Shown here piece after piece: positions 47,335 through 56,278 of a stretch of 64,000 nt of DNA; positions within the stretch are counted from its first letter, which is position 1; every line of letters begins with the position of its first letter. The translations under genes were made by a program, and so were the position numbers. This DNA is from Morganella morganii. Lineage in GTDB: Bacteria; Pseudomonadota; Gammaproteobacteria; Enterobacterales; Enterobacteriaceae. Under the pieces are notes generated by a model, which was not told the DNA's origin, ran no database searches, and worked only from the letters and a program-made list of their open reading frames with translations. The stretch spans positions 3,100,001-3,164,000 of the forward strand of contig NZ_CP066129.1 of NCBI RefSeq assembly GCF_019242955.1. The letters are read 5' to 3'.

Positions 47335-48597
47335 TCAGACACCCGGCGCCATCGCCAGACCAATAAATAACCCGGCAATCGTCGCACTCATCAGGTTGGA
47401 TAATGTTGCCGCCAGCAATGCACGGACCCCGACACGGGCGATATCAGAGGCCCGCTCCGGTGCTACCGCACTGAACGCCCCGACCACCACGGCAATCGAA
47501 CCGAAGTTGGCAAAACCGCATAACGCAAAGGAGATCACGGCAATGGTTTTGGCATCGAGTGTGCCGTCCTGTAAATGCGGAGAGAAATCCACATATGCCA
47601 CGAACTCGTTGATCGCCAGTTTTTCACCAATCAGACTGCCCGCCAGCGCAATGTGCTCACTGCTCACGCCCATCAGATATGCCAGTGGTGAGAAAATATA
47701 ACCGAACAGGCTTTGCAGGCTGATCCCCTCAAAACCCATAACGCCGCCGAGGCCGCCAATCAGCCCGTTAATCAGGGCAATCAGTGCCACAAATGCCAGT
47801 ACCACTGTCGCCACGCCGACCGCAATTTTCAGCCCGAGCATCGCACCGCCTGCCGCGGCCTCAATAATGCTGGCCGGACGTTTTTCACTGAACGAAATTT
47901 CGGTGAATTCCACGGTGGATTCCTGTGTCGCCGGACTTAACATCCGCGCAAATAAGATCCCGCCCGGAATCGCCATCAGAGAAGCTGCCAGCAGATATTC
48001 AATCGGTACGCCCAGTCCGGCGTAACCCACCAGCATTGATCCGGCAATGGAGGCCATGCCGCTGCAAATCACGGTGAATAATTCATTGTTATTCATCCGG
48101 CTGACAAAGGGTTTCAGTACCGCCGGTAACTCATTCTGACCGAGGAAAATGGTGGTTACTGCCGCAAAAGATTCTATCTTGCTGATTTTCATGGTCTTCT
48201 GGAAGACATACGCCAGAATATTAATCACCCAGCGCATAATGCCGAGGTAATACAAAATCGCGATCAGAGAAGTGATAAAGATAATGGCCGGTAATACGCG
48301 GAATGCGAAGATAAACCCGGCCCCGTCAAATAACACATCCATTTTCGGGCCGACCAGGCTGCCGAAAATAAAGGCGCTGCCCGCATCACTGTAGGCGATA
48401 ACATTATTCACACCCGATGCGATGGTCTGAATAAACCATTTCCCCGCCGGGATATACAGCATGATGGCACCGAGTGCCACCTGTAACAGCAGTGCCGCGC
48501 CGACAGTGCGCAGACTGATTTTCCGCTTATTGACCGAAAAAAGAAATGCTATCAGTAATAAGACGCCGATCCCCGCCAAACTCCGTAATATATCCAT
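47335..48597 (-). CDS. psuT: pseudouridine transporter (concentrative nucleoside transporter family)
   Basis: 420 residues, NupC/CNT family. Nucleoside-binding and gate motifs are visible: FLGQNELPAVLKPFVSRM, VICSGMASIAGSMLVGYAGL and a C-terminal NEFVAYVDFSP...FALCGFANFGSIAVVVGA. On sequence alone it could be NupC. Position third in psuK-psuG-psuT, as in other enterobacteria, supports pseudouridine as substrate. Separated from psuG by 129 bp holding a long stem-loop. Confidence 0.88.
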   Translation of the reverse strand: MDILRSLAGIGVLLLIAFLFSVNKRKISLRTVGAALLLQVALGAIMLYIPAGKWFIQTIASGVNNVIAYSDAGSAFIFGSLVGPKMDVLFDGAGFIFAFRVLPAIIFITSLIAILYYLGIMRWVINILAYVFQKTMKISKIESFAAVTTIFLGQNELPAVLKPFVSRMNNNELFTVICSGMASIAGSMLVGYAGLGVPIEYLLAASLMAIPGGILFARMLSPATQESTVEFTEISFSEKRPASIIEAAAGGAMLGLKIAVGVATVVLAFVALIALINGLIGGLGGVMGFEGISLQSLFGYIFSPLAYLMGVSSEHIALAGSLIGEKLAINEFVAYVDFSPHLQDGTLDAKTIAVISFALCGFANFGSIAVVVGAFSAVAPERASDIARVGVRALLAATLSNLMSATIAGLFIGLAMAPGV

Positions 48598-48643
48598 AAT
48601 CCGGCCCCGTGGTTATTATACTCATCAGTTGTATGCTGCAATG

Positions 48644-48682
48644 CCCGGTAAAGGCTGATTGTGAGATCAGCACCTTACCGGG
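48644..48682 (-). other. long stem-loop inside the psu operon
   Basis: CCCGGTAA and TTACCGGG outer arms and GGCTGAT / ATCAGC inner arms form one long hairpin between psuG and psuT; the decamer CATCAGTTGT occurs on both sides (48623 and 48692). Probably an mRNA stabiliser or an attenuator limiting psuT. Confidence 0.6.
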
Positions 48683-48726
48683 TCATATGTTTCATCAGTT
48701 GTTATGACCGGCTACCGGTCAGCCGC

Positions 48727-49659
48727 TTACAGTTGCTGATAAGCGGACGCGATACGGGCTGCCAGTTTCGCGTTGTTAAAGACCAGCTCAATGTTGGAGT
48801 TCACACTGTTACCGCCGGTCAGTTCCGCCACGCGAGCCAGCAGGAACGGCGTGCTTGCTTTGCCGTTAATACCCTGCTCATCCGCTTCGCGTACCGCCTG
48901 TGCGATTGCGCTGTTGATGGTTTCTTCCGGCATCGCAAACTCATGCGGGATCGGGTTGGCAATCACCATGCCGCCGTTCAGGCCGGTCGCCCATTTGGCG
49001 TGCAGTGCTTTTGCCACGTTTTCCGGGGTTTCCATGCGGATGGTGACCGGGAATTCGCTTTCACGGCAGAAGAAAGCCGGTAATTTATCCGTCTGATAGC
49101 CGACAACCGGTACTCCGTAGGTTTCCAGATATTCCGAGGTCAGCCCCAGATCCAGAATGGATTTGGCACCCGCGCAGACAACCGCCACGTTGGTTTGCGC
49201 CAGTTCCTGTAAATCCGCTGAAATATCAAAGGTGTGTTCCGCACCGCGATGCACCCCACCGATCCCGCCGGTGGCAAAAACAGCAATCCCGGCCATTTCC
49301 GCGATAATCATGGTGGAGGCAACGGTGGTCGCACCGTGGATGCCCTGGGCGATCACAAACGGCAGGTCGCGGCGGCTCACTTTCATGACCTTGTGGCCTT
49401 CTTTGCCGAGCATCTCAATCTCATCATGAGACAGACCCGCTTTCATACGGCCGTTAATCACCGCAATCGTCGCCGGGATCGCACCGTTGTCGCGGATACG
49501 CTGTTCAACTTCCAGTGCCATTTTCACGTTGTCCGGATACGGCATACCGTGAGAAATAATGGTGGATTCCAGTGCCACAACCGGCTTTTTCTCCGCGAGC
49601 GCCTGTGCAACCTCAGGGGAAATATCCAGATATTCTGCGTTCAGTTGTTGAGTTTTCAT
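48727..49659 (-). CDS. psuG: pseudouridine-5'-phosphate glycosidase
   Basis: 310 residues, the usual PsuG length. Recognised by VALESTIISHGMPYPDNV, ATIAVINGRMKAGLSHDEI, FATGGIGGVHRGAEHTFDIS and VVCAGAKSILDLGLTSEYLE. Cleaves the C-C glycosidic bond of pseudouridine-5'-phosphate to uracil and ribose-5-phosphate, with a manganese-bound active site. Start overlaps the psuK stop by 4 bp, so the two are coupled. Confidence 0.96.
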   Translation of the reverse strand: MKTQQLNAEYLDISPEVAQALAEKKPVVALESTIISHGMPYPDNVKMALEVEQRIRDNGAIPATIAVINGRMKAGLSHDEIEMLGKEGHKVMKVSRRDLPFVIAQGIHGATTVASTMIIAEMAGIAVFATGGIGGVHRGAEHTFDISADLQELAQTNVAVVCAGAKSILDLGLTSEYLETYGVPVVGYQTDKLPAFFCRESEFPVTIRMETPENVAKALHAKWATGLNGGMVIANPIPHEFAMPEETINSAIAQAVREADEQGINGKASTPFLLARVAELTGGNSVNSNIELVFNNAKLAARIASAYQQL

Positions 49660-50747
49660 GCTTGTGATTCCATTAGTTTGTGAACACTGTCTTTTGACAG
49701 ACCGGGATTATTTGTCAGCTCGCTGGCGAGCGTCAGGGCGGAGCAGCCCTGGGAAAAACGGATACTCTGTGACAGCGGCTCACCTTCGAGCCAGCAGCGG
49801 GCAAGACCGGCCATCATGGCGTCACCGGCACCGGTCACATTGACAATGTGGACACTGAACGGCTTAGACCAGCCGTTTTCACCGTCCGCTTCGCTGTAAT
49901 AAACGCCCTCGCCGCCCATACTCAGGGCGATGCGCTGCACGCCCTGTTCATGCAATGCATTAGCGGCACGTACCACATCCTGTTTATTCTCCACTTTGAT
50001 ACCGGTGAGAATTTCCGCCTCAAAGCGGTTGGGTTTCAGGGTGTGGATATGGCTGAGCCACGGCTTGATTTTGTTTGCCTTGAACGCGGAAACCGTATCG
50101 ACAAAGACCGGTACATTACCGGCATTGGTAAACAGCCACTCCAGCGCGCCTTCTGACAGATTGCAGTCCGCCACCAGCACACCGGCGTGCCGGATCAGAT
50201 CCCGGGAGGTCGCCAGTAACGCCGGGGTCAGTTTTTCCAGGATGCGCATATCATTAATGGCGGTGATCATCTCACCCTGCGGATCCAGCAGTGACAGATA
50301 GGTTGACGTGGTTTCCCCGTGCAGACGGTGCAGATTACTGACATTCACACCGGCCAGTTTTGCCTGTTCATACAGGGTGTTACCGTAGAAATCATCACCG
50401 ATGACGGAGATAAAATGAGATTCACAGCCCAGCAGGGCAATATTCTGGGCGATATTGCGCCCGACCCCGCCGGGTGAACATTTGATATGACCGGGATTAG
50501 AATCTTCATACACCAGATTCAGGTCAGAATAACCACAAACATCCATATTGGCTGAACCGACAGTCACCACATAGCGGTGCTCGGAGAGGATGTATCCCTT
50601 ACCCTTGATGTAGCCTTTATTCATCAGATTCATGATATGTCCGGCCACCGCAGAGCGGCTGATACCTAATACGCCGGCCAGTTCCTGCTGCGGAATGAGC
50701 GGGTCACGCCGGAGGATCTGAAGGATTTGTTTTTCTCGACTGGTCAT
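49656..50747 (-). CDS. psuK: pseudouridine kinase with N-terminal DNA-binding domain
   Basis: 363 residues from ATG 50747. The frame extends to a TTG at 50804, but that part overlaps an operator-like palindrome. Residues about 5-55 are a winged helix-turn-helix (QQELAGVLGISRSAVAGHIM). A PfkB/ribokinase domain follows with VGSANMDVCGYSDL, SPGGVGRNIAQNIALLG and the anion-hole/base motif NVTGAGDAMMAGL. Phosphorylates pseudouridine to its 5'-phosphate for PsuG. E. coli PsuK (313 residues) has no HTH; E. coli YeiI has this HTH-kinase layout. The HTH could make the enzyme the regulator of its own operon. Confidence 0.88.
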   Translation of the reverse strand: MTSREKQILQILRRDPLIPQQELAGVLGISRSAVAGHIMNLMNKGYIKGKGYILSEHRYVVTVGSANMDVCGYSDLNLVYEDSNPGHIKCSPGGVGRNIAQNIALLGCESHFISVIGDDFYGNTLYEQAKLAGVNVSNLHRLHGETTSTYLSLLDPQGEMITAINDMRILEKLTPALLATSRDLIRHAGVLVADCNLSEGALEWLFTNAGNVPVFVDTVSAFKANKIKPWLSHIHTLKPNRFEAEILTGIKVENKQDVVRAANALHEQGVQRIALSMGGEGVYYSEADGENGWSKPFSVHIVNVTGAGDAMMAGLARCWLEGEPLSQSIRFSQGCSALTLASELTNNPGLSKDSVHKLMESQA

Positions 50748-50769
50748 AAGCGGACACTTGTTGGTTATT

Positions 50770-50786
50770 AAACATGTGCTTGTTTT
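50770..50786. promoter_or_regulatory. psu operator, proximal
   Basis: AAACATGTGCTTGTTTT is a variant of the 18-bp dyad at 51019-51036 and lies 23-39 bp before the psuK ATG. Confidence 0.5.
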
Positions 50787-51018
50787 ATTTTTTGTCCGCA
50801 ACAAAGTAAAGCAATGAAATAAAGATTTCGCCGGAATTTAAGTGGTGATCGTAAAATGAGATGAGTGGGTTTTCAGCATAAAAACAGGAGGGAGATCATG
50901 TTTTTTATATCATCAAAAATAAAATAAAAAACACAACGTAATAACCTTCAAAAAAAGGTGATTAATTTAAAAAATAATACGTATATCTATCAATCTGTTA
51001 TATCACGGTTGTCACAAT

Positions 51019-51036
51019 AACAAACATGTGTTTGTT
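51019..51036. promoter_or_regulatory. psu operator, distal
   Basis: AACAAACATGTGTTTGTT: perfect 8-bp arms around a 2-base centre. A similar site lies about 250 bp away, next to the psuK start. Candidate site for the HTH of PsuK or another regulator. Confidence 0.55.
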
Positions 51037-51254
51037 TTCATGATCTTATAGAGAAATAACTGAAACGATCATTTTACCGTTACATAAATATCGTGATACA
51101 TGTCAAACAAAAAAAGCAATACCAGAAATAAAAAAGATCGGATTTTGATTGCCGCAACTCCGCTTAACTCTCTCAGCTGAATCGCTTATTCTTATTTTAT
51201 TTTGAACTGACACGATTAATCAAGTTTTATATTAATTTATTAATGAAATAACAA

Positions 51255-51289
51255 AACAGCCCGGAAACAACATCAGTTTCCGGGCTGTT
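51255..51289 (-). terminator. terminator of the zinc-starvation operon
   Basis: Perfect 14-bp stem AACAGCCCGGAAAC / GTTTCCGGGCTGTT; T-rich on the minus-strand exit side (TTTTGTTATTT). 35 bp after the zinT stop. Confidence 0.9.
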
Positions 51290-51323
51290 GGTTTTATATT
51301 GCAGTGCAGCTTTCGCTTTTCTG

Positions 51324-51968
51324 TCAGTGATGAAGCATTTCGTGAACGATATCTTTTCCGCTCATCGTATAAGGGTAATAGGTCGGCCAGTTATCCAGCT
51401 GAGTCAGCAGTGCTTCCTGGGATTCATTACCCATATACAGGTGGAAATGACCCGCTTTTTCCGGTGCAATGATATGGTCGCTGAACTGGATATATTTCGG
51501 TGCATGGCTGTTTTTATCTTTACACTCAAACAGATAACGCGCCCCTTTCTTGCCGGAGGTGTAATTCAGTATCCGGTAACCGGCATACTGATACTCACAC
51601 TGATCCACCTTATCCCCGTGATGGAATTCGATGATATTATTTTCAATACCAATCATATCCACATCGGTTTTATAGCCCTTTGTATAATAAGCGCGATACT
51701 CTTCTGCGGTTTTATCGCCGTTCTTCGCGGCTTTCGCCTGCATCACCGGGTCCAGCTCACCGCTGGCGAGGTAAGGCGCAACAGACTGCCAGACGCCATC
51801 CCAGTCGCTCAGCTGCCGGTCTTTGACATCCTTATCCGCAAAAACACCTTCTGCTGCCTTGCGCTGTGCTTCTGTCTGCGGTTTGTCGTGGTGATGGCCG
51901 TGTGCTGCTGCCGTACCGCTGAATAATCCCGCCAGTAACAGTAACGGGAGAACTGATTTAGCTGTCAT
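51324..51968 (-). CDS. zinT: periplasmic zinc-binding protein
   Basis: 214 residues from ATG 51968 (AGGGG five bases upstream, inside the end of rpmJ2; GTG 51974 is rejected). Signal peptide ends [10 protein letters not shown], the mature His-rich N-terminus typical of ZinT, followed by the lipocalin-like YodA domain with [12 protein letters not shown], the [10 protein letters not shown] strand and the C-terminal metal His in FHLYMGNES. Helps zinc scavenging in the periplasm, handing metal to the ZnuABC importer. Last gene of a Zur-type operon. Confidence 0.95.
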   Translation of the reverse strand: MTAKSVLPLLLLAGLFSGTAAAHGHHHDKPQTEAQRKAAEGVFADKDVKDRQLSDWDGVWQSVAPYLASGELDPVMQAKAAKNGDKTAEEYRAYYTKGYKTDVDMIGIENNIIEFHHGDKVDQCEYQYAGYRILNYTSGKKGARYLFECKDKNSHAPKYIQFSDHIIAPEKAGHFHLYMGNESQEALLTQLDNWPTYYPYTMSGKDIVHEMLHH

Positions 51969-51970
51969 AA

Positions 51971-52096
51971 TCACCCCTGCACGGCTTTAAAACGCGGATT
52001 GGACTTACAAATCACATAAATACGGCCGCGACGGCGGACAATTTTACAGTCCGGATGGCGCTGTTTCGCACTTTTCAGTGAACTCAATACCTGCAT
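51971..52096 (-). CDS. rpmJ2: ribosomal protein bL36, zinc-free form (type B)
   Basis: 41 residues, beginning [20 protein letters not shown] and ending [12 protein letters not shown]. Matches YkgO/RpmJ2. Only two cysteines (17 and 30) remain, not the zinc-ribbon set of normal bL36. The basic C-terminal tail seen in E. coli YkgO (after AVQG) is missing: TGA follows directly. SD GAGGAAAA. Lies 17 bp after rpmE2 and 2 bp before zinT, so it is part of the same transcript. It replaces the zinc-containing paralogue on the ribosome under zinc limitation. Confidence 0.95.
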   Translation of the reverse strand: MQVLSSLKSAKQRHPDCKIVRRRGRIYVICKSNPRFKAVQG

Positions 52097-52113
52097 CGGT
52101 TTTTCCTCTTCTT

Positions 52114-52362
52114 TTAATGTACAAAACGCCCGAAGCGCTTGGTAAAACGGGCCACATTCCCTTCCTGCGAGTGTGTTTTCTGTTTGCCGGTATAGAACGG
52201 GTGGGAGTGGGACGAAACATCCAGGGTGACATAAGGATACGTCTGCCCTTCAAATTCGATGGTTCTTTCCGTTCTGATGGTGGAACCGACTTTGAAATAC
52301 ACATCGGCTGCGGTGTCGTGGAAGATGACGGTCCGGTAATCCGGATGAATATCGGGTTTCAT
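52114..52362 (-). CDS. rpmE2: ribosomal protein bL31, zinc-free form (type B)
   Basis: 82 residues, [20 protein letters not shown] at the start and [16 protein letters not shown] at the end, the YkgM/RpmE2 type. It contains no cysteine at all, so it cannot bind the structural zinc of ordinary bL31. First gene of rpmE2-rpmJ2-zinT; expressed when zinc is short, freeing zinc from ribosomes. Confidence 0.96.
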   Translation of the reverse strand: MKPDIHPDYRTVIFHDTAADVYFKVGSTIRTERTIEFEGQTYPYVTLDVSSHSHPFYTGKQKTHSQEGNVARFTKRFGRFVH

Positions 52363-52376
52363 GGCTGCCTCATTTT

Positions 52377-52399
52377 GTTATGTTATATTATAACAATAA
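52377..52399. promoter_or_regulatory. Zur box of the rpmE2-rpmJ2-zinT operon
   Basis: Centred on TGTTATATTATAACA (52381-52395), a perfect palindrome and the core of the Zur consensus. It lies 15-37 bp before the rpmE2 ATG, where Zur with zinc would block transcription. Confidence 0.9.
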
Positions 52400-52509
52400 T
52401 GATTTTTATCACTGTTGACCACTATTTTTTAACCCTGTTTTTTATACGGGAAAGGATTGCAATTGCAGAAAGAAAGGAAAAATAAATCAGATCAAAAGGA
52501 TATAAAAAC

Positions 52510-52540
52510 GGGCAGCCACCGGTGAATCCGGTGGCTGCCC
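52510..52540 (-). terminator. terminator of gss
   Basis: Perfect 13-bp stem GGGCAGCCACCGG / CCGGTGGCTGCCC around TGAAT; on the minus strand it is followed by GTTTTTATA. Confidence 0.92.
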
Positions 52541-52563
52541 GGGAGAAATACAGCGGTCAGAAA

Positions 52564-54456
52564 TCAGCTCTCTGCCAGAAAATCGTTATCCTCCAGTACC
52601 CGCAGCGGCTCAATATCACTCTCTTTTTTGATAACCAGTGACGGGTCTGAACGCAGACAAACACCGCCATAGTGGCCGCCGACAGTAAAAGTACACATCT
52701 GGATATAGCGGCCTGCTACTTTCGGCAGACACCAGAGCTGCTGATAGACGTTTTCCTGCTCCCCGAAACGGCCGCAGGTTTCATCCAGCACGGTATCGCG
52801 GTGATCCACCAGCCCGATATTACTGCCGCAACGTCCGGCGATTGGTTTAACCGCATAGCCGGTCTGCCGCAGTTCATCACTGAGCTCAAACTCCGTATCC
52901 AGCAGATAAGGGTGGTGCGGAAACAGCGACCACAGGATCGGCAGAATCGCTTTATTGCCCGGGATCACCGTCCACAGCGGCTCAAATACCCGGATTTCCG
53001 GGCGCAGCAGCACATCAATCAGCCGCACATTATTTTCATGGCGCGGATGACCGGTACGGATAGGCAGCGCGGAGTATGTCCTGTCATTTTCACTCTCCTG
53101 CCGCAGTTGTTCCAGTGCCGTTTCCCACGCCCAGGTTTTCCAGACACACTTGAGCACGCGCCCTTCGCCGTCGATCACCTGTCCGCTTTCATTCCAGCTC
53201 AGTTCATCCAGACCGTGAATGATCCGGTATCCGTACCCTGCTGCCGTGATAGCCCGCGCCATATAGAGCGCATGGTAATCTTCTTCGCTGTCTTTATCCT
53301 GCATAATATGGATAAACGGCTTGGCTGACGTGTGTTTCCAGATATCCGCCAGCATCTCTGACAGACGTTCCCCCGGGTCCCAACCCTCTGTCAGTCCGCC
53401 CTGTTTCGCCCATTTTGGAATAATCCGCCCGGTTTCCGCATGGCAGGAGGCGGAATCCGCATTGTATTCATACACTTTCAGACCGCGTTCATCCATACAG
53501 AAATCCAGTCTGCCGGTCACCATATCGTGACGCCGGTTCTGCCAGGAGAGCCGCAGGCGCGGCCAGAGAATTTCAGGGATATTGAATAATTTCAGCAGAT
53601 TGTCATCTTTCAGCACTTTTTCAGTAGCATGCAGATACATCAGATGGACTTCGTTGGTGGCCTGCATCAGAGCATTTTCAGCCGTTTCCGAAATCGTGAA
53701 ATAGTCGTGCGGATCGGCATTCAGATTGTGGCCGTGATTGGCTTTAATATAGGCTTTTTCCATCGGATCGGACTCATCCAGCCATTTTCCGGTGAAATCC
53801 GCTTTTTCACCCAGCCGGGCAGCGTGGAGTGTCATCAGCGCCGGGTTCACCGCCGGCTCTGTCCACGCATATTCATCATCGATTGTCTGGATCATCCAGC
53901 CGAGAATATGTGTATCCGGAAACGTATCCGACAGCGTGTAGTAACCGTCTTTGACATGCATCGGCAGCTCACGGGTCCATTGCTGACCGCGCGGCAGTTT
54001 ATGGTGGATGACATTCTGCTCCACAATCCGGACTTTATCCGCGCAGACCTGCGTGATCACCGCCACATGACCGGTGCGCTTAAATTCGCCCCCTTCCTGC
54101 CAGATAAGTAATGCCCCTGCTACCGGTGCCTGGTGACAGCCGTTTTTAAACGCCCTCAGCGGAAGGATACTGTCATCCACCACATGACGCAGAAAACGCA
54201 GGGAAAAAATCTCATACGCCATGCCGACATCGGTAAACACCACACCATAATTGAGATACAGGAAGCGGCGGGCAAATTCCACACACTGCCATTTGTATCC
54301 CATATATTCATTTCCGATATAACTGCGGAAAGAAATATCATCCTCTTTTTCTGCTTCCGTGATGGTATCGTAGTCAGAGGAATAGATAGCCACACCGCCG
54401 GGCGCATAGCCCAGTAATGTCCCGAAAGGTTCATGCTCCGTGATGATTCCGCTCAT
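52564..54456 (-). CDS. gss: bifunctional glutathionylspermidine synthetase/amidase
   Basis: 630 residues (E. coli 619). N-terminal CHAP amidase domain with catalytic Cys58 in GYKWQCVEFARRF and His in RTGHVAVITQV. C-terminal ATP-grasp synthetase domain with LKVYEYNADSASCHAETG, VFEPLWTVIPGNKAILPILW and the KPIAGRCGSNIGLV loop. Makes and hydrolyses glutathionylspermidine, buffering polyamine and thiol pools. Monocistronic between two terminators. Confidence 0.95.
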   Translation of the reverse strand: MSGIITEHEPFGTLLGYAPGGVAIYSSDYDTITEAEKEDDISFRSYIGNEYMGYKWQCVEFARRFLYLNYGVVFTDVGMAYEIFSLRFLRHVVDDSILPLRAFKNGCHQAPVAGALLIWQEGGEFKRTGHVAVITQVCADKVRIVEQNVIHHKLPRGQQWTRELPMHVKDGYYTLSDTFPDTHILGWMIQTIDDEYAWTEPAVNPALMTLHAARLGEKADFTGKWLDESDPMEKAYIKANHGHNLNADPHDYFTISETAENALMQATNEVHLMYLHATEKVLKDDNLLKLFNIPEILWPRLRLSWQNRRHDMVTGRLDFCMDERGLKVYEYNADSASCHAETGRIIPKWAKQGGLTEGWDPGERLSEMLADIWKHTSAKPFIHIMQDKDSEEDYHALYMARAITAAGYGYRIIHGLDELSWNESGQVIDGEGRVLKCVWKTWAWETALEQLRQESENDRTYSALPIRTGHPRHENNVRLIDVLLRPEIRVFEPLWTVIPGNKAILPILWSLFPHHPYLLDTEFELSDELRQTGYAVKPIAGRCGSNIGLVDHRDTVLDETCGRFGEQENVYQQLWCLPKVAGRYIQMCTFTVGGHYGGVCLRSDPSLVIKKESDIEPLRVLEDNDFLAES

Positions 54457-54527
54457 AGTACGGCCTTACTGATATTATTTAGATTACAATAGTTGCTCTT
54501 GATAATAATTCAGTATACGCCTGTCCA

Positions 54528-54560
54528 TAAAAAAACACCGATGCTTTTATGCATCGGTGT
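54528..54560 (-). terminator. terminator of uacT
   Basis: Perfect 10-bp stem ACACCGATGC / GCATCGGTGT followed on the minus strand by a run of seven T. Confidence 0.92.
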
Positions 54561-54595
54561 CAATCATCATTTCGGGTTATGTCTGGTGAGACATA

Positions 54596-55957
54596 TCACA
54601 TTGCCGGACTTTCTTTTTTCGGATGATAACCGTTAAAAAACAGGTTCAGTACGACCGCGCTGACAGTGGCCAGCAGAATCCCGCTGTGCAGCAGCGGCTG
54701 TAAGAACATCGGCAGTTTGGCAAAGAAATTACCGGAGAGCGTTGGTGTCAGTCCCACCCCCAGACTGATCGCCACAATATAGAGATTGTAATTATTGCCG
54801 CTGTAATCAACACGGGACAAAATACGAATTCCTGTCGCCAGTACCATCCCGAACATCACCAGCCCCGCCCCGCCGAGGACAAACTGCGGAATGGAGGCTA
54901 TCACCACCGCCATTTTCGGCAGCAGACCAAAGATAATCAGGATAAATCCGGAAACCACACACACCCAGCGGCTGTGAACTTTTGTCACCCCCACCAGCCC
55001 GACGTTCTGGGAAAATGAGGTATGCGGAAAACTGTTAAACAGACCACCGATAATGGTGCCGATTCCGTCCACCCGCAGCCCGCGCACAATATCGTCTTTT
55101 TCGACCGGACGGCCGACAATCTCCCCCAGTGCCAGAAACATCCCCATCGATTCAATAAAAACAATCAGCAGAACAACACTGAGGGTGATAATGGAGATCG
55201 GTTCAAATGTCGGCGTTCCCAGCGCCATCGGGGTAACCAGTTTAAACCAGGGGGCATCCGCATATCCGTCAAAGCTGACCTCATTGCACATCAGTGACAG
55301 CACAAAACCAAAGATAATCCCCAGTAATACCGAGATATTACAGAGAAAACCCTTACAGAATTTTGTGATAAACAGGATAGATAACAGAACGGCAAATGAG
55401 ATGCCAAGGTAGAGCGGATGACCATATTCCGGGTTACCTTTGCCGCCGGCAGCCCAGTCGATCCCCACCTGCATGATGCTCAGTCCGATGGAGGTAATCA
55501 CAATACCGGTAACCATATTGGGGAAAAGCGGCATCAGTTTCCCCATCAGCGGTACGATCAGTGTTGTCAGTACCCCCGCCGCAATGGTCGCCCCGAAAAT
55601 CCCCATCAGGCCGATATCCGGGTTGGCGCCGATGGCCAGCATCGGTGTTACCGCCGCGAACGTAACAGACATAATCACCGGCAGACGGATACCGGCAAAT
55701 TTTCCGATACCGATACACTGCAACAGTGTCACGATACCACAGCAAAACAGATCCGAACTGATAAGCAGTGTCACCACTTCCTTGCTCAGCCCCAGCCGGT
55801 CACCGATAACCAGCGGTACGGCCACGGCACCGGCATACATCACCAGCACATGCTGTAATCCCAGCATCATCAGTTTTCCTGCAGGTAATATTTCTTCAAC
55901 TTCGTCAATAACGGGCTTAACCGGTTCCTGTGCTTGATCCACACTATGATTGCTCAT
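54596..55957 (-). CDS. uacT: urate:proton symporter (NCS2/NAT family)
   Basis: 453 residues, about 14 helices. Nearly E. coli UacT/YgfU in its blocks: GLQHVLVMYAGAVAVPL, LLISSDLFCCGIVTLLQCIG, IESMGMFLALGEIVGRPVEK, SFPHTSFSQNVGLVGVTKVH. The Gln-Asn-Val-Gly signature distinguishes it from the xanthine-specific QNNG type. The C-terminus is about 30 residues shorter than in E. coli. SD AAGGGAG precedes the ATG, preceded by a strongly structured leader. With xanQ and ygfT it gives the cell three purine-catabolism genes in this window. Confidence 0.92.
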   Translation of the reverse strand: MSNHSVDQAQEPVKPVIDEVEEILPAGKLMMLGLQHVLVMYAGAVAVPLVIGDRLGLSKEVVTLLISSDLFCCGIVTLLQCIGIGKFAGIRLPVIMSVTFAAVTPMLAIGANPDIGLMGIFGATIAAGVLTTLIVPLMGKLMPLFPNMVTGIVITSIGLSIMQVGIDWAAGGKGNPEYGHPLYLGISFAVLLSILFITKFCKGFLCNISVLLGIIFGFVLSLMCNEVSFDGYADAPWFKLVTPMALGTPTFEPISIITLSVVLLIVFIESMGMFLALGEIVGRPVEKDDIVRGLRVDGIGTIIGGLFNSFPHTSFSQNVGLVGVTKVHSRWVCVVSGFILIIFGLLPKMAVVIASIPQFVLGGAGLVMFGMVLATGIRILSRVDYSGNNYNLYIVAISLGVGLTPTLSGNFFAKLPMFLQPLLHSGILLATVSAVVLNLFFNGYHPKKESPAM

Positions 55958-55976
55958 GAAACAGACTCCCTTACAA

Positions 55977-56064
55977 CCGGGACTCCCCGGCTTCGATTCG
56001 AAGATCTCGGAAAATGACCCCTGGCGTCAGGGTGTCTCACTATGATGACGAACCCGGCCCGGGT
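55977..56064 (-). promoter_or_regulatory. structured mRNA leader of uacT, possible cis-regulatory RNA
   Basis: In transcript order: hairpin ACCCG-GGC-CGGGT (56064-56052), itself enclosed by pairing of flanking ATGATGA and TCATCAT; CCCTGACGCCAGGG (56032-56019); CTTCGAATCGAAG (56003-55991); CCGGGGAGTCCCGG (55990-55977); then the SD. Four stems in under 90 bases directly before a purine transporter gene suggest regulation by RNA structure. No known riboswitch consensus could be matched by eye. Confidence 0.4.
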
Positions 56065-56278
56065 ATCTGTTCATCATTTAAGCAATTGAGCAAAATTCAG
56101 ACCAACGCGATTTTCTGTCAGCATAAATGCTGTTTTTCGTGACAGAATTCCGGTTTTTTGACGCACTTTCCCGATAAAAACGAGATACCCGCCGCATTTT
56201 TGTTATACCTGCAAAATGTCATTTTTCAGGCCGGACGATATAACAATCGATTGCCTTCTCAATTTAATAATCTCATTA

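Noticed and set aside
47335-48597. Calling the CNT-family transporter nupC
   Set aside because: Sequence alone allows it, but its place behind psuK and psuG makes psuT the better name.
50748-50804. N-terminal extension of the psu kinase to a TTG
   Set aside because: Overlaps an operator-like palindrome and gives a peptide without family match; ATG 50747 gives the YeiI-like length.
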